Positions 47,802 through 55,640 of a stretch of 64,000 bases of DNA are shown here, piece after piece (within the stretch, counting starts at the first letter, position 1; each line of letters opens with the position of its first letter). Both the position numbers and the translations under genes were made by a program. Source of the DNA: Pleionea sp. CnH1-48 (GTDB lineage: Bacteria; Pseudomonadota; Gammaproteobacteria; Enterobacterales; Kangiellaceae); contig NZ_JAMXSB010000001.1 of assembly GCF_024124665.1 (NCBI RefSeq), positions 372,001 through 436,000 on the forward strand, in the 5' to 3' direction. Below the pieces are notes generated by a model. That model was not told the DNA's origin. It ran no database searches and saw only the letters and a program-made list of their open reading frames with translations.

Positions 47802-47833
47802 GCGGGTTAGAGTGTTGCTGCACTCTGGCCCGC
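47802..47833 (+). promoter_or_regulatory. Hairpin in the symE 5' leader, possible antisense RNA
   Basis: Plus-strand GCGGGTTAGAGTG and CACTCTGGCCCGC pair fully if two G-U pairs are allowed (13-bp stem, loop TTGCTG). On the minus strand the same positions would be A-C mismatches, so the plus-strand RNA folds better. That is the strand of an antisense RNA to symE. No terminator run follows. Confidence 0.35.
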
Positions 47834-48228
47834 ACCTAAAAGCAACTTAGATAGGTAATTGCTTAAGTAGTACTATAGCGAAAAATGGAAAGGTGGTTTT
47901 GAGATATTTTATGGTGAATTTTTATAGATGGAGATAAGTGGTTATAAGATCGAAATGGGGTACCTAAGATTACTTTTTTGGGGGTTTCTATTGTCAATAA
48001 CCTAACAAATCGCCAGAAACTCACTAGAAAAATAGTTCCACTCCTCTTTAAGAAATGCATCCCCCCTTATCTTTTGCATTCGAGATGGTCACACGACGAC
48101 ACACCGACAAACCGAGATATTTAGAAATCCCATGTTGCTATCATTATGAAAAAAGATGATCTGAACAATGCACAATCCTATTTTTGTTGATAGTTTAAGA
48201 TGAGATAAATAAGTAAGGAGATTAACAG
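47834..48228. other. Intergenic region, no gene seen
   Basis: About 400 bp between divergent genes. An open frame at 47863-48060 (minus) lacks a ribosome-binding site. AAGTAAGGAG lies directly before the next gene (48229). Confidence 0.4.
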
Positions 48229-48906
48229 ATGTGGGATGCGATCAAGGATACAGCTCAACTATTCTACCATATATCTGGCGTCGGCCTACTTTTACTAGGA
48301 ATATATGCCGCGCGGCAAGTACTTCATAGTGCAGGCCAGCTGTCTGTCAGCAAACAAAAACTAGCAGTATTAAAAAAACAACTAGAAGTGAACGAAAGTA
48401 ATATTAAACTGCAAGAAAAAGACTTAGCTTTACGAAAGGAAGAACTTGACCGCTCAGCTAAAGTGAGCGCATCTGAAGTTGTTAGCTCTTATATGAATGA
48501 CTTCCTACCGAATGCAAATAAAGTTTGCATGGAGTGGGAAAAGCAAGGGCTTTCTAATTATGAAGGAACAGTTAACAAAGATTTTTTTCATGGAAACCTT
48601 AAACAGAATGAAATACAGATGGCCACCGATAAATTTAATACAGATGGCTTTATTGCGTCAATGAACATGCTAGAGTCAATTTCTGCTCAGGTAATACTTG
48701 GCGTGGCAGATTCAGATACAGCATTTCACTCTATTGGCCGCTCATTTTGTCACGAGGTTAGCGTTTCTTATGATGCTCTTTGCTTGATTAGAAAATACAG
48801 AAGATTTAATCATTGGGGCAACATTGTTAGTCTGTACAACACTTGGACAGAAGCGCTCAACGCAGAAGAGGAAAATAACGATGACAGCTCTCAGCCTATA
48901 GAATAA
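48229..48906 (+). CDS. Membrane-anchored coiled-coil protein (DUF4760-like)
   Basis: 225 residues. N-terminal TM (about 12-32: HISGVGLLLLGIYAARQVL), a heptad-rich coiled coil (about 45-85: QKLAVLKKQLEVNESNIKLQ), then an alpha-helical domain (ISAQVILGVADSD, RSFCHEVSVSYDALCL) resembling proteins annotated as DUF4760. Function unknown. Such proteins commonly appear in variable regions. The ATG follows a good GGAG site. Confidence 0.6.
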   Translation: MWDAIKDTAQLFYHISGVGLLLLGIYAARQVLHSAGQLSVSKQKLAVLKKQLEVNESNIKLQEKDLALRKEELDRSAKVSASEVVSSYMNDFLPNANKVCMEWEKQGLSNYEGTVNKDFFHGNLKQNEIQMATDKFNTDGFIASMNMLESISAQVILGVADSDTAFHSIGRSFCHEVSVSYDALCLIRKYRRFNHWGNIVSLYNTWTEALNAEEENNDDSSQPIE

Positions 48907-48974
48907 CCAAACATTCCGGTTAAAAGAAATACATAAATATTCCATCTAAATAAGAAACGTCAAAATTTTACGCA

Positions 48975-49433
48975 TTAAATACTCATCAAATGCTCAGTCA
49001 CAGGGTCCGTACCTGCCGAAATTCCGGTTGTACGCACTTCTGGCTCAATCATCAAACGTTCATTAATAATATACTGAGACTGATAATCGACCATCTCTTT
49101 CGCTTCTGCATCGACTTCTTTGTGCTGAATGGAAAATCCAATGAAAGTGCTCAAGCCAATGAATGCAAAAGTAGCGGCTACCGCCACTAGTGGAAAAGGA
49201 TGCTTTTCCACTTTAGACTTTTTTATTACTTTGTTAGCCAATGTTGGATCAAAGGTAACATACACTTCGCTTTCTGCCTCAGTATAAGCAGCCTTGACTG
49301 ACTTCATTTCATCATAGAGCTTCTTGACTTTATCATCGGATAAAATCAGTCGTTCGATATAAGCTTTATCGGAGTTTGATAACTCATTATCCAGATAAGC
49401 ACTCACAAGATGACGAACATCATATTGGTTCAT
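48975..49433 (-). CDS. Putative anti-sigma factor
   Basis: 152 residues. The N-terminal domain (YDVRHLVSAYLDNELSNSDK) has the anti-sigma shape with H8 but lacks the H-x3-C-x2-C zinc motif. A single TM lies at about 82-104 and the C-terminus is periplasmic. It starts 4 bp inside the sigma gene, the usual sign of a sigma/anti-sigma pair. Regulated proteolysis would free the sigma factor; this is inferred from the class. Confidence 0.75.
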   Translation of the reverse strand: MNQYDVRHLVSAYLDNELSNSDKAYIERLILSDDKVKKLYDEMKSVKAAYTEAESEVYVTFDPTLANKVIKKSKVEKHPFPLVAVAATFAFIGLSTFIGFSIQHKEVDAEAKEMVDYQSQYIINERLMIEPEVRTTGISAGTDPVTEHLMSI

Positions 49434-50014
49434 AGTTTTTCTCGCAAAAGTTGAGCTAATTTGTCTCTGGCATTAAATAGTCGAGAACGCACGGTTCCAA
49501 CTTTAATATTCAGTATGCCTGCAATGTCAGCGTAGTTAAGCCCTGCAATTTCGTAAAAGTGCAACACTTCTCGGCTGTTAGCGTCGAGCAAATCAATGCA
49601 CTCTCTGACAACGGTAATATCGTGCCCCGCCTGAAAGATGCCATGAGGTTCCATTCGAGGATCAGTCGCAATCTCTTGCTGCTCATCTTCCTCAGTGCCA
49701 AGAAACCAAAGCCAACGCTTTCTTTTTTTATTATTAATGGTATTTTTTGCAACTTTGTACACCCAGGTTTTTACCGATGATTGTCGGTTAAACCGTTGCG
49801 CACCGTTTAAGATCTCTAAGAAGATGTCTTGAAGCACATCCTCATCACTGTCACGCAATTGCTTGGCATGGATAAATACGTAGGCACGAAGCATCTTCTG
49901 ATAACGATTCACCAGCTCTTCAAATGCTTTATGTTCGCCAGCTTTAATATCCTGAATCAAGCTCCATTCAGGGTCAAAGCTCTCTACATTATCGGTAATA
50001 ACTTGAATATCCAT
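49430..50014 (-). CDS. ECF-type RNA polymerase sigma factor
   Basis: 194 residues. Region 2: FEELVNRYQKMLRAYVFIHA, EDVLQDIFLEILNGAQRFN and the -10 contact segment SSVKTWVYKVAKNTINN. Region 4: REVLHFYEIAGLNYADIAGI and GTVRSRLFNARDKL. Coupled to the anti-sigma gene, and only 9 nt from the preceding exported protein gene, so it is transcribed from the upstream promoters and may control its own expression. Confidence 0.92.
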   Translation of the reverse strand: MDIQVITDNVESFDPEWSLIQDIKAGEHKAFEELVNRYQKMLRAYVFIHAKQLRDSDEDVLQDIFLEILNGAQRFNRQSSVKTWVYKVAKNTINNKKRKRWLWFLGTEEDEQQEIATDPRMEPHGIFQAGHDITVVRECIDLLDANSREVLHFYEIAGLNYADIAGILNIKVGTVRSRLFNARDKLAQLLREKL

Positions 50015-50023
50015 AATGCGCGA

Positions 50024-50584
50024 CTAGAAGTTAGTGTTTTGTGGCTTAGTTAGATTGGCTTTGGTCAAAGGGACCTTGGAGTCAACGACTTCAAATTTGA
50101 AGTCATCAACCCATAGCTTGCCCTTTCCCGACATGAAAACACCAAATAGTAGCGCGGTTGCTCTAGAATCCACATCCAACACAATGGAATACTTTTTCCA
50201 ATCATTACTACCAACAATAGGACGGTTCTTCATGTTGTCAAACGTAAGACCTTTGAACGTTTGCGTATCAATGCGCATCCACAGCCCTGCCCAACCTTCA
50301 ACGTTTGTTGTTTTTACCCAGGCACTCAAACGCACTCGCTTTCCCAAATACTTTTGGGGATTGAAACGCTGGCTGATGGTGCCAAACTGCTCACTGTTGG
50401 TACCCTCTTGTGCAAACAAGTAAGCACTGGGCGCAGGCTTGCCCTGTTGTTGATCAATGCCAACTTTATAGAGTTGCTGATCACTGCCAGTGAAACGCCA
50501 CCCCTCAGGCAAAGAACTGGCCCTTACATCTTCTACAAAGACTAACGCCACCAGAAGAAGAGAGTACAAAATAGGTTTCATCAA
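50024..50584 (-). CDS. Exported jelly-roll-like protein, paralog 3
   Basis: 186 residues. Signal peptide ending VRASSLPEG. The shared core is GWRFTGSDQQLYKVGIDQQ, LGKRVRLSAWVKTTNVEGW, AGLWMRIDTQTFKGL, DNMKNRP and SIVLDVDSRATALLFGVFMS, ending NTNF. It matches 50641-51207 and 51376-51942 along its whole length. A beta-sandwich like that of CBM-type domains is probable. It lacks its own promoter block; 56 bp separates it from the upstream paralog. Confidence 0.8.
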   Translation of the reverse strand: MMKPILYSLLLVALVFVEDVRASSLPEGWRFTGSDQQLYKVGIDQQQGKPAPSAYLFAQEGTNSEQFGTISQRFNPQKYLGKRVRLSAWVKTTNVEGWAGLWMRIDTQTFKGLTFDNMKNRPIVGSNDWKKYSIVLDVDSRATALLFGVFMSGKGKLWVDDFKFEVVDSKVPLTKANLTKPQNTNF

Positions 50585-50640
50585 ACAATCATCTCACTAA
50601 TAAACAACAAAGAAGTCATTAAGCCTGCTCACAAACCGCA

Positions 50641-51207
50641 TTAAAAGCTGGTGTTTTTGGGTCCATCTTCTAACACTCTTTTCTTTCCGGTAACCGGAAC
50701 AGAATCATCAACAAGCGTAAAATTAAACTTATCGATATAGACAGTTCCTTCGCCACTCAATAAAACGCCATAAGCCAGGTTAGAAGCCGCTTTATCAACA
50801 TCAAGAACAATCGTATATTCGGTCCAGTCTGATGTGCCTTTGATATGACGCCCAAACATGTTATCGAAGGCAAGTACCTTGCGGTTTTCACCATCAACAC
50901 GCATCCAGACTCCAGCCCAATCGGCAACATCTTCGGCTTTTACCCAAGCCGTCAATTTAACCCGCTTACCAAGATAGGACTTAGGGTAAAAGTTTTGCAT
51001 AACAGTGCCAAAACCTTCTATCTCTAAGTCTTCTTTTGAAGCAATGACTACAGAAGGTGCAGGCACACCTTCGTTTTGGACTAATTCCATTTTATAAGAC
51101 GAAGGACTACTGCCAGCACGAAACCAGCCTTCTGGCAGCTCACCTGCAAAACAAGGCATAGCGAAAGTCTGAACAGCGAGTAACGCAGCCAACCATCGTT
51201 TCTTCAT
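50641..51207 (-). CDS. Exported jelly-roll-like protein, paralog 2
   Basis: 188 residues. Signal peptide ending TFAMPCFAG. Same core: GWFRAGSSPSSYKMELVQN, LGKRVKLTAWVKAEDVADW, AGVWMRVDGENRKVLAFDNM and YTIVLDVDKAASNLAYGVLL, ending NTSF. It has an ECF-type promoter block 27-58 nt upstream of its start. Nearest to paralog 1. Function unknown; exported and stress-regulated by inference. Confidence 0.8.
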   Translation of the reverse strand: MKKRWLAALLAVQTFAMPCFAGELPEGWFRAGSSPSSYKMELVQNEGVPAPSVVIASKEDLEIEGFGTVMQNFYPKSYLGKRVKLTAWVKAEDVADWAGVWMRVDGENRKVLAFDNMFGRHIKGTSDWTEYTIVLDVDKAASNLAYGVLLSGEGTVYIDKFNFTLVDDSVPVTGKKRVLEDGPKNTSF

Positions 51208-51233
51208 TATTACTGTCTCCCAAGGTATTTGTT

Positions 51234-51265
51234 ATATACAGTGTAATGAGCTAACAAAGAGTTCA
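51234..51265 (-). promoter_or_regulatory. ECF-type promoter block of paralog 2
   Basis: On the minus strand it starts TGAACTCTTTG and ends CTCATTACACTGTATAT, 32 nt in all. The block at 51995-52026 has the same ends at the same spacing. GAACTC fits an ECF -35 and the distal TGTATAT its -10 zone. Confidence 0.6.
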
Positions 51266-51375
51266 TATTTTTTATTATTTTCTTTGTGGGCTCTTGCTAG
51301 CTCATATTCGGAGTTGGTTTTAATGTATATCAAGTCAATAAAACCAACAACATTGTTTAGTGACCGACTCTAACG

Positions 51376-51942
51376 TTAAAAATCGGTGTTTTTAGGTGCT
51401 TCTAGCCTTTCTCTCGTTACATTCGTGGTTTTTACCGTATCATTGACCACAGCAAACTGAAAATCATCCACATATAAAGTACCTTTTCCAGAGAGCAAAA
51501 CGCCGTACGCAAGATTCGTTGCATCATCATCAACGTCAAGAACAATAGAATACTGCTTCCATTCAGATGATTGAGCAATAGGTCGATCATGCATATTATC
51601 AAAAGCCAAAACTTTACTATTCTCACCATCAACCCGCATCCAAACACCAGCCCAATTCTTTATCTCATCAGCCTTAACCCAGGCTGTTAGCTTTACTCGT
51701 TTGCCAAGATAATCCGTTGGCACAAACTGTTGCATCACCGTTCCAAAATGGCCGATGGGGGCGCTTGGCTTAGACTTGACCATAACAGCAGGAGCAGGAA
51801 CACCTTCTGTCTCCACTAATTCCATTTGATATCCTTCTGGATGACTACCGGTAGCCGTCCATCCATCTGGCAATTGACCAGCAACACATGAAGCAGAAAA
51901 AATCTGCGCTGCGATCAATGCTCCAATTAACATCTTTTTCAT
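51376..51942 (-). CDS. Exported jelly-roll-like protein, paralog 1
   Basis: 188 residues. Signal peptide ending SASCVAG. Core: GWTATGSHPEGYQMELVET, LGKRVKLTAWVKADEIKNW, AGVWMRVDGENSKVLAFDNM and YSIVLDVDDDATNLAYGVLL, ending NTDF. It is the first gene of the run and has its own ECF-type block. Tandem duplication of this gene seems recent relative to paralog 3, which is more diverged. Confidence 0.8.
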   Translation of the reverse strand: MKKMLIGALIAAQIFSASCVAGQLPDGWTATGSHPEGYQMELVETEGVPAPAVMVKSKPSAPIGHFGTVMQQFVPTDYLGKRVKLTAWVKADEIKNWAGVWMRVDGENSKVLAFDNMHDRPIAQSSEWKQYSIVLDVDDDATNLAYGVLLSGKGTLYVDDFQFAVVNDTVKTTNVTRERLEAPKNTDF

Positions 51943-51994
51943 AATTTACTAATCTCCCAAATTGCGACTTTTTGAATGAGTTATCACATTCGGG

Positions 51995-52026
51995 ATATAC
52001 AGTGTAATGAGTCAGAGAAGAGTTCA
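51995..52026 (-). promoter_or_regulatory. ECF-type promoter block of paralog 1
   Basis: On the minus strand it starts TGAACTCTTCTCTGA and ends CTCATTACACTGTATAT, 53-84 nt upstream of the start at 51942. The same sequence with the same spacing is found upstream of paralog 2, although the sequences between block and gene differ. That argues for a functional promoter. Confidence 0.6.
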
Positions 52027-52123
52027 GAAAAAATTAAATTTATTTAAAGGAGAGGGAAAAACTGCCTTTTTTGTATAAAAAGCAGCCATTTTAATAATTA
52101 AAAAGCTATCCTTAGATTGATTT

Positions 52124-52666
52124 TTAATCAGGCAAACTCTCTCGACGATAGTGACTTTGAACCAGCGCCCCCATAATAGATTGTGATTGAATATGTTTGA
52201 ATCGACGCGGTGTATCCAACGCACCAAACAAAGGAATCCCACCACCAAGGATAATAGGCACTGTCGTAATCACCATCTCGTCGATCAAGTCTTCCTTTAA
52301 AAAGTTTTGAATGGTGACACCGCCATCAATATATAAGCGCTTAAACCCTCGCTGATCGAGTTGTTGTACAATCTCTCTAAGCTCACCTTTTATGAACTCC
52401 ACTTTACCTTCATAACCGTCAGGGATCTTGGTCATCGAATGGCTGAGCACAAAAACGGGTTTTGAATAAGGCCACTCCCCCTCAAAACTTTTAACCAGCT
52501 CGAAGGTGTTCCGCCCCATCACCAAGCCATCGATTCGCTCCATAAAATCGGCGAAGCCACCATCACAGTCGTCGGGATTTGGGTAAGAATGCAACCAATC
52601 GATACCATTGTTTCTATCGGCAATATATCCATCCAGGCTCGTTGCGATAAACACACTATTGGTCAT
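52124..52666 (-). CDS. Dihydrofolate reductase / RibD C-terminal-like protein
   Basis: About 180 residues from the ATG at 52666, preceded by GGGGGAG. FIATSLDGYIADRNNGIDWL, DGLVMGRNTFELV, FVLSHS, LYIDGGVTIQNFLK and DEMVITTVPIILGGGIPLF are the RibD_C/DHFR-like pattern. The family reduces pteridine-like substrates with NADPH; the exact substrate is unknown. Divergent from a TetR regulator with about 110 bp between, so probably under its control. Confidence 0.85.
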   Translation of the reverse strand: MTNSVFIATSLDGYIADRNNGIDWLHSYPNPDDCDGGFADFMERIDGLVMGRNTFELVKSFEGEWPYSKPVFVLSHSMTKIPDGYEGKVEFIKGELREIVQQLDQRGFKRLYIDGGVTIQNFLKEDLIDEMVITTVPIILGGGIPLFGALDTPRRFKHIQSQSIMGALVQSHYRRESLPD

Positions 52667-52773
52667 ATTAAACTCCCCCAAGTACTCAATGGTCGAAACA
52701 AGAACGCCATGATTGAAACAAGAACACAATTATTCTACACTGTAGAATTAAAGCATTTTAATGATATTCCAGC

Positions 52774-53340
52774 ATGACCGTCAAGAGCCCAAAGCGCGGC
52801 AGACCCGCAAAACATCAGACACAGCTTTCAAAAGAAGCCATTGTCAGCAGTGCTAAGTTATTGATGAAAAAGGAAGGAGCAATCCCAAGCATTCGCAAGC
52901 TGGCGACAGAATTGAATGTTGATGCCATGGCGATTTATCACTACTTTGCCAATAAAAACCAGCTATTGGAGTCAATCACCACCTCATTAATCAGTGATAT
53001 TTATCAACCTAAACCGTCAGAAGACTGGAAAACCGAACTCCATCAGCTTTGTGTGGGTTATTTGAATCTGTTAAATCAGTATCCAGGGTTGCTGCAAATA
53101 CTCCTGTCCATGGAATCGAACAGCCCAGCGATGATCTTTATTGAACGCTACGAGTCCATAATCAGCGACCTTCCTCTTAGTTCAGACAATCGGAAACATG
53201 CGCTGGATTTGCTGGTGGATTACATTCATGGTTTTGCGCTGGCAATGAGTTGTGATAAGCAGTCTTTGCTAAACATTGAAGCCTTTGATGGGCCCTTTGA
53301 GTTTTTTTGTAAGGCGATTGAAGGTTATGGGACTAAGTAA
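52774..53340 (+). CDS. TetR-family transcriptional regulator
   Basis: 188 residues. The N-terminus is basic (SPKRGRPAKHQTQLSKEAIV), followed by the TetR HTH (SIRKLATELNVDAMAIYHYF and NKNQLLESI). The C-terminal ligand domain is of the TetR_C type. It faces the RibD-like gene in a divergent arrangement, so that gene is the likely target. Confidence 0.88.
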   Translation: MTVKSPKRGRPAKHQTQLSKEAIVSSAKLLMKKEGAIPSIRKLATELNVDAMAIYHYFANKNQLLESITTSLISDIYQPKPSEDWKTELHQLCVGYLNLLNQYPGLLQILLSMESNSPAMIFIERYESIISDLPLSSDNRKHALDLLVDYIHGFALAMSCDKQSLLNIEAFDGPFEFFCKAIEGYGTK

Positions 53341-53384
53341 ATTAAGCAGATTTAATAGAACAAAGGCTAAGGATAGATAGCACT

Positions 53385-53708
53385 GTGAAACTTCTAAAAC
53401 GAAAATGTTCAGAATGTAAACAAAATAGCGTAGATATTATGCACTTGAACCAAATGGACCGACTACAATGCCAAAATGATCGGTGCCGCGCTCAGTTTAG
53501 CTATCAATCAACACTTCATTGGATAGAGGGTATTGTTAACATTGCTTTGATTAGTTTCTCAATATATGCAAGCGCTACACTACAAAGCTGGTGGATATTT
53601 ATTTTGATTGGTATAGCGGTTCCTACGACTTTAAGCTTTTGTGCGAGGAAGTATGGACGAATAAAGCTCGAAGGAATTAAAGCGAAATTAAAGGAGTTGA
53701 GGGGTTAG
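53385..53708 (+). CDS. Small zinc-ribbon membrane protein
   Basis: 107 residues. Two CxxC pairs (KRKCSECKQNS and LQCQNDRCRAQFSY) form a zinc ribbon, followed by two TM helices (about 48-65 and 68-85). It is not recognised beyond this. It follows the TetR gene by 44 bp and ends 22 bp before the CRISPR-like repeat. The start is GTG at 53385. Confidence 0.65.
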   Translation: MKLLKRKCSECKQNSVDIMHLNQMDRLQCQNDRCRAQFSYQSTLHWIEGIVNIALISFSIYASATLQSWWIFILIGIAVPTTLSFCARKYGRIKLEGIKAKLKELRG

Positions 53709-53729
53709 TGAAAAAGGCCCCATCCCCAT

Positions 53730-53796
53730 GGTCAATCCCCACGTCTGTGGGAAACACAATGCACCTGCGTATCTAACTCAGCGTTTTGGCGGTTTA
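53730..53796. CRISPR. Degenerate type I-E-like CRISPR repeat, left side
   Basis: A 28-bp repeat-like unit at 53730-53757 begins GGTCAATCCCCACG and ends GGGAAACAC, with the CCCAC/GTGGG stem expected of type I-E repeats (in the opposite orientation it begins GTGTTTCCCAC). A 33-nt spacer-sized segment follows. At 53791, exactly 61 bp on, GGTTTAT restarts, the usual first bases of such a unit. It is then cut by the end of the 53797-54783 gene. No cas gene is in the window. Confidence 0.55.
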
Positions 53797-54783
53797 TTAT
53801 TGCTTCGATTCCTCCCGAATCAGCTCAATTTTATGCTGGCACCGAATAGCGGCGGCTTCTGCTTCCATCTTTTCGCAGGCGGCAATCACGATATCGTCAA
53901 TAAAGAGGTCGACGTCGAATTCACTCGCTTTAATCAGGCTGAAATATTCTTTGTCTGAATAGCCATTACGCAACGCTTCCTGCACCAGAAAAGTCGCAAT
54001 ATCATTAATTGTAAGCTGATAATCCTCTCGCTTAAGAATACTCTTGCCAATGGTGCTGACTTTCTTTAGCAGCAGAATGTCGGCTTTCTGTTGAGGAATC
54101 TTACTTTTTATTTGAGCGCCGTCGGTATAAGAAAAGCCTCGAATCGATTCATTAAAAGCCAATGATAGGCGGCCCATCAATGTAAGCTCATCACTATTAT
54201 GACTGGGAATATATTCATAAACATAAATGGGATCGAGCAATGACAGTTTAATCTTTTTGGGCAGTTCAAGAAATTCTCCTATCCTTGCTTGAATCGACTT
54301 AGATATTCGATAGTTAGGCCAAATATCGTCGAAAACATTTTGCATACTCTTGTGTTCAGCTATCAACTTATCAACTTCTTTTAGCTGTTCTGCCTTACCC
54401 TGCTCACATTTCTTTTGCAACGACTTTACTTTGCTTTTGCACTGTTTGAGCTTTGTTGCTTTTAGACGCTCGCACTCCAGTTTCTTTTTCGAAAGTCCTG
54501 CTTGATAAGCAGCATTCTTTGCCGCTTTGGCAGCTTCGCATACAGGATCATTACCTCTAAGAAGGCATCCGCCAAAAGGATTTTTTGCCAGACACTTACG
54601 ACAGCTTCGTTTATCGTACTTAGCTTTAATCTTGCAACTTCGAGCGCTAGAGCAATCAACCAACTGAACACACTGTTTAAAAGCGCCATAGTCAGGTGGT
54701 GTTATTAAGAACTCAACTTTATCACTGGCACTCAAACTCATGGAGAGGCTAATCATCAAAGCAGTTAATAGAATCCTTATCAT
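53797..54783 (-). CDS. Exported Cys-rich protein of a two-gene cassette
   Basis: 328 residues. Signal peptide (SLSMSLSASDK). A Cys-rich first part (VDCSSARSCKIKAKYDKRSC, RKCLAKNPFGGCLLRG) is followed by a basic helical stretch (LKATKLKQCKSKVKSLQKKC) and a longer alpha-helical C-terminal domain. Not recognised. The start overlaps the stop of its upstream neighbour (54780-55271) by 4 bp, so they are a coupled pair. Its stop codon lies within 7 bp of the CRISPR-like repeat start at 53791. Confidence 0.65.
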   Translation of the reverse strand: MIRILLTALMISLSMSLSASDKVEFLITPPDYGAFKQCVQLVDCSSARSCKIKAKYDKRSCRKCLAKNPFGGCLLRGNDPVCEAAKAAKNAAYQAGLSKKKLECERLKATKLKQCKSKVKSLQKKCEQGKAEQLKEVDKLIAEHKSMQNVFDDIWPNYRISKSIQARIGEFLELPKKIKLSLLDPIYVYEYIPSHNSDELTLMGRLSLAFNESIRGFSYTDGAQIKSKIPQQKADILLLKKVSTIGKSILKREDYQLTINDIATFLVQEALRNGYSDKEYFSLIKASEFDVDLFIDDIVIAACEKMEAEAAAIRCQHKIELIREESKQ

Positions 54784-55271
54784 TTTTTATCCCCCTCACA
54801 CTCATCCATTGCCAGTTCAGCTCTTAAGGCATCGTCGCCGTATTTTTCTATGGAGCTGTTTTTTTCTTTGTTTTCTTCACTTAAGAAGTTTTGTTGTTTT
54901 TCTAATACTTCAATGGAATGCTTGGCTACGATATTGACATCGCTGGGGTTATTTTCCAGCTTCTCTAAGGCATAAATAATTTTGGATAACGCGCTGTGAA
55001 TCTTTAGATTAGAGGTTTGTTCGATTGATAACGCCAGCTGAGTGTTTTTGTACTCATAAACCGCTTTTTGCTTGTTGAGTTTACAAGTGACTTCATTCAG
55101 TTTTCTTATGGTTTGTTTATATTCGAAGTAAAAATAAGCACTGGCAAAAATCAACCCAACAAAAATAGCTGAGATAGCATAAATAGCCTGCACAGAGTCG
55201 GCAAAGTCGCGGAGTGAATAATCCAACACCCCTTTGTCTTTTTTGTTTTTATCGTTATTGCGTTTTGCCAC
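54780..55271 (-). CDS. Single-pass membrane coiled-coil protein of the two-gene cassette
   Basis: About 163 residues from a GTG at 55271, preceded by an optimal AAGGAGG; a longer TTG frame is unlikely. Basic N-terminus (KRNNDKNKKDKGVLDYSLRD), one TM at about 28-48 (QAIYAISAIFVGLIFASAYFY), then a long coiled coil to the end (KLNKQKAVYEYKNTQLALSI). It is upstream of and coupled to the exported Cys-rich protein. Similar pairs (anchored coiled coil plus exported protein) occur as phage-like lysis or inhibitor genes, but nothing here proves that. Confidence 0.65.
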   Translation of the reverse strand: MAKRNNDKNKKDKGVLDYSLRDFADSVQAIYAISAIFVGLIFASAYFYFEYKQTIRKLNEVTCKLNKQKAVYEYKNTQLALSIEQTSNLKIHSALSKIIYALEKLENNPSDVNIVAKHSIEVLEKQQNFLSEENKEKNSSIEKYGDDALRAELAMDECEGDKK

Positions 55272-55377
55272 GGCTCTCCTCCTTAAACCATTGGGCAACT
55301 TAATATTTTATTAAGCTACTGATAGTTTAGACGAAGTTTGCCGGATTCACCGAGGCTGAATCTCACCAAGAAATAAA

Positions 55378-55466
55378 AAGAAATCCCACACCTTTGTGGA
55401 GAACAAATAAAAAAGCCAATAAACACTAACCTGCTGGCGGCCAATCCCTGCACCGGCGGGAACGCC
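55378..55466. CRISPR. Degenerate type I-E-like CRISPR repeats, right side
   Basis: Two 28-bp units begin at 55378 and 55439, 61 bp apart, with a 33-nt spacer-sized segment between. The first has ATCCCACACC...GGAGAACA, the second GGCCAATCCCTGC...GGGAACGCC. Each keeps AATCCC near the start and a stem in the centre (CCACA/TGTGG and CCCTGC/GCGGG). The second keeps the GGnCAATCCC beginning of the 53730 unit. Divergence between units is high, so the array is old and decayed. Confidence 0.55.
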
Positions 55467-55577
55467 CTTACTGTATGTTATTGATATCTATCAAGAAAAG
55501 CCCTTTAAAAGTCCGTTAAAAATTCCACCAACCATTTAATACAAAATGAGATAAACATTAAGCTGATGTTAAACAAC

Positions 55578-55605
55578 AAAAAAGCCTTCTGATAAGAAGG
55601 CTTTT
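55578..55605. terminator. Bidirectional rho-independent terminator
   Basis: AAAAGCCTTCT, loop GATA, AGAAGGCTTTTT. It is 36 nt downstream of the PspC-gene stop (minus strand) and is symmetric enough to act on both strands. Confidence 0.85.
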
Positions 55606-55640
55606 TGAATGTCTCAATAATAAATGTCGTTATTTAGGCG

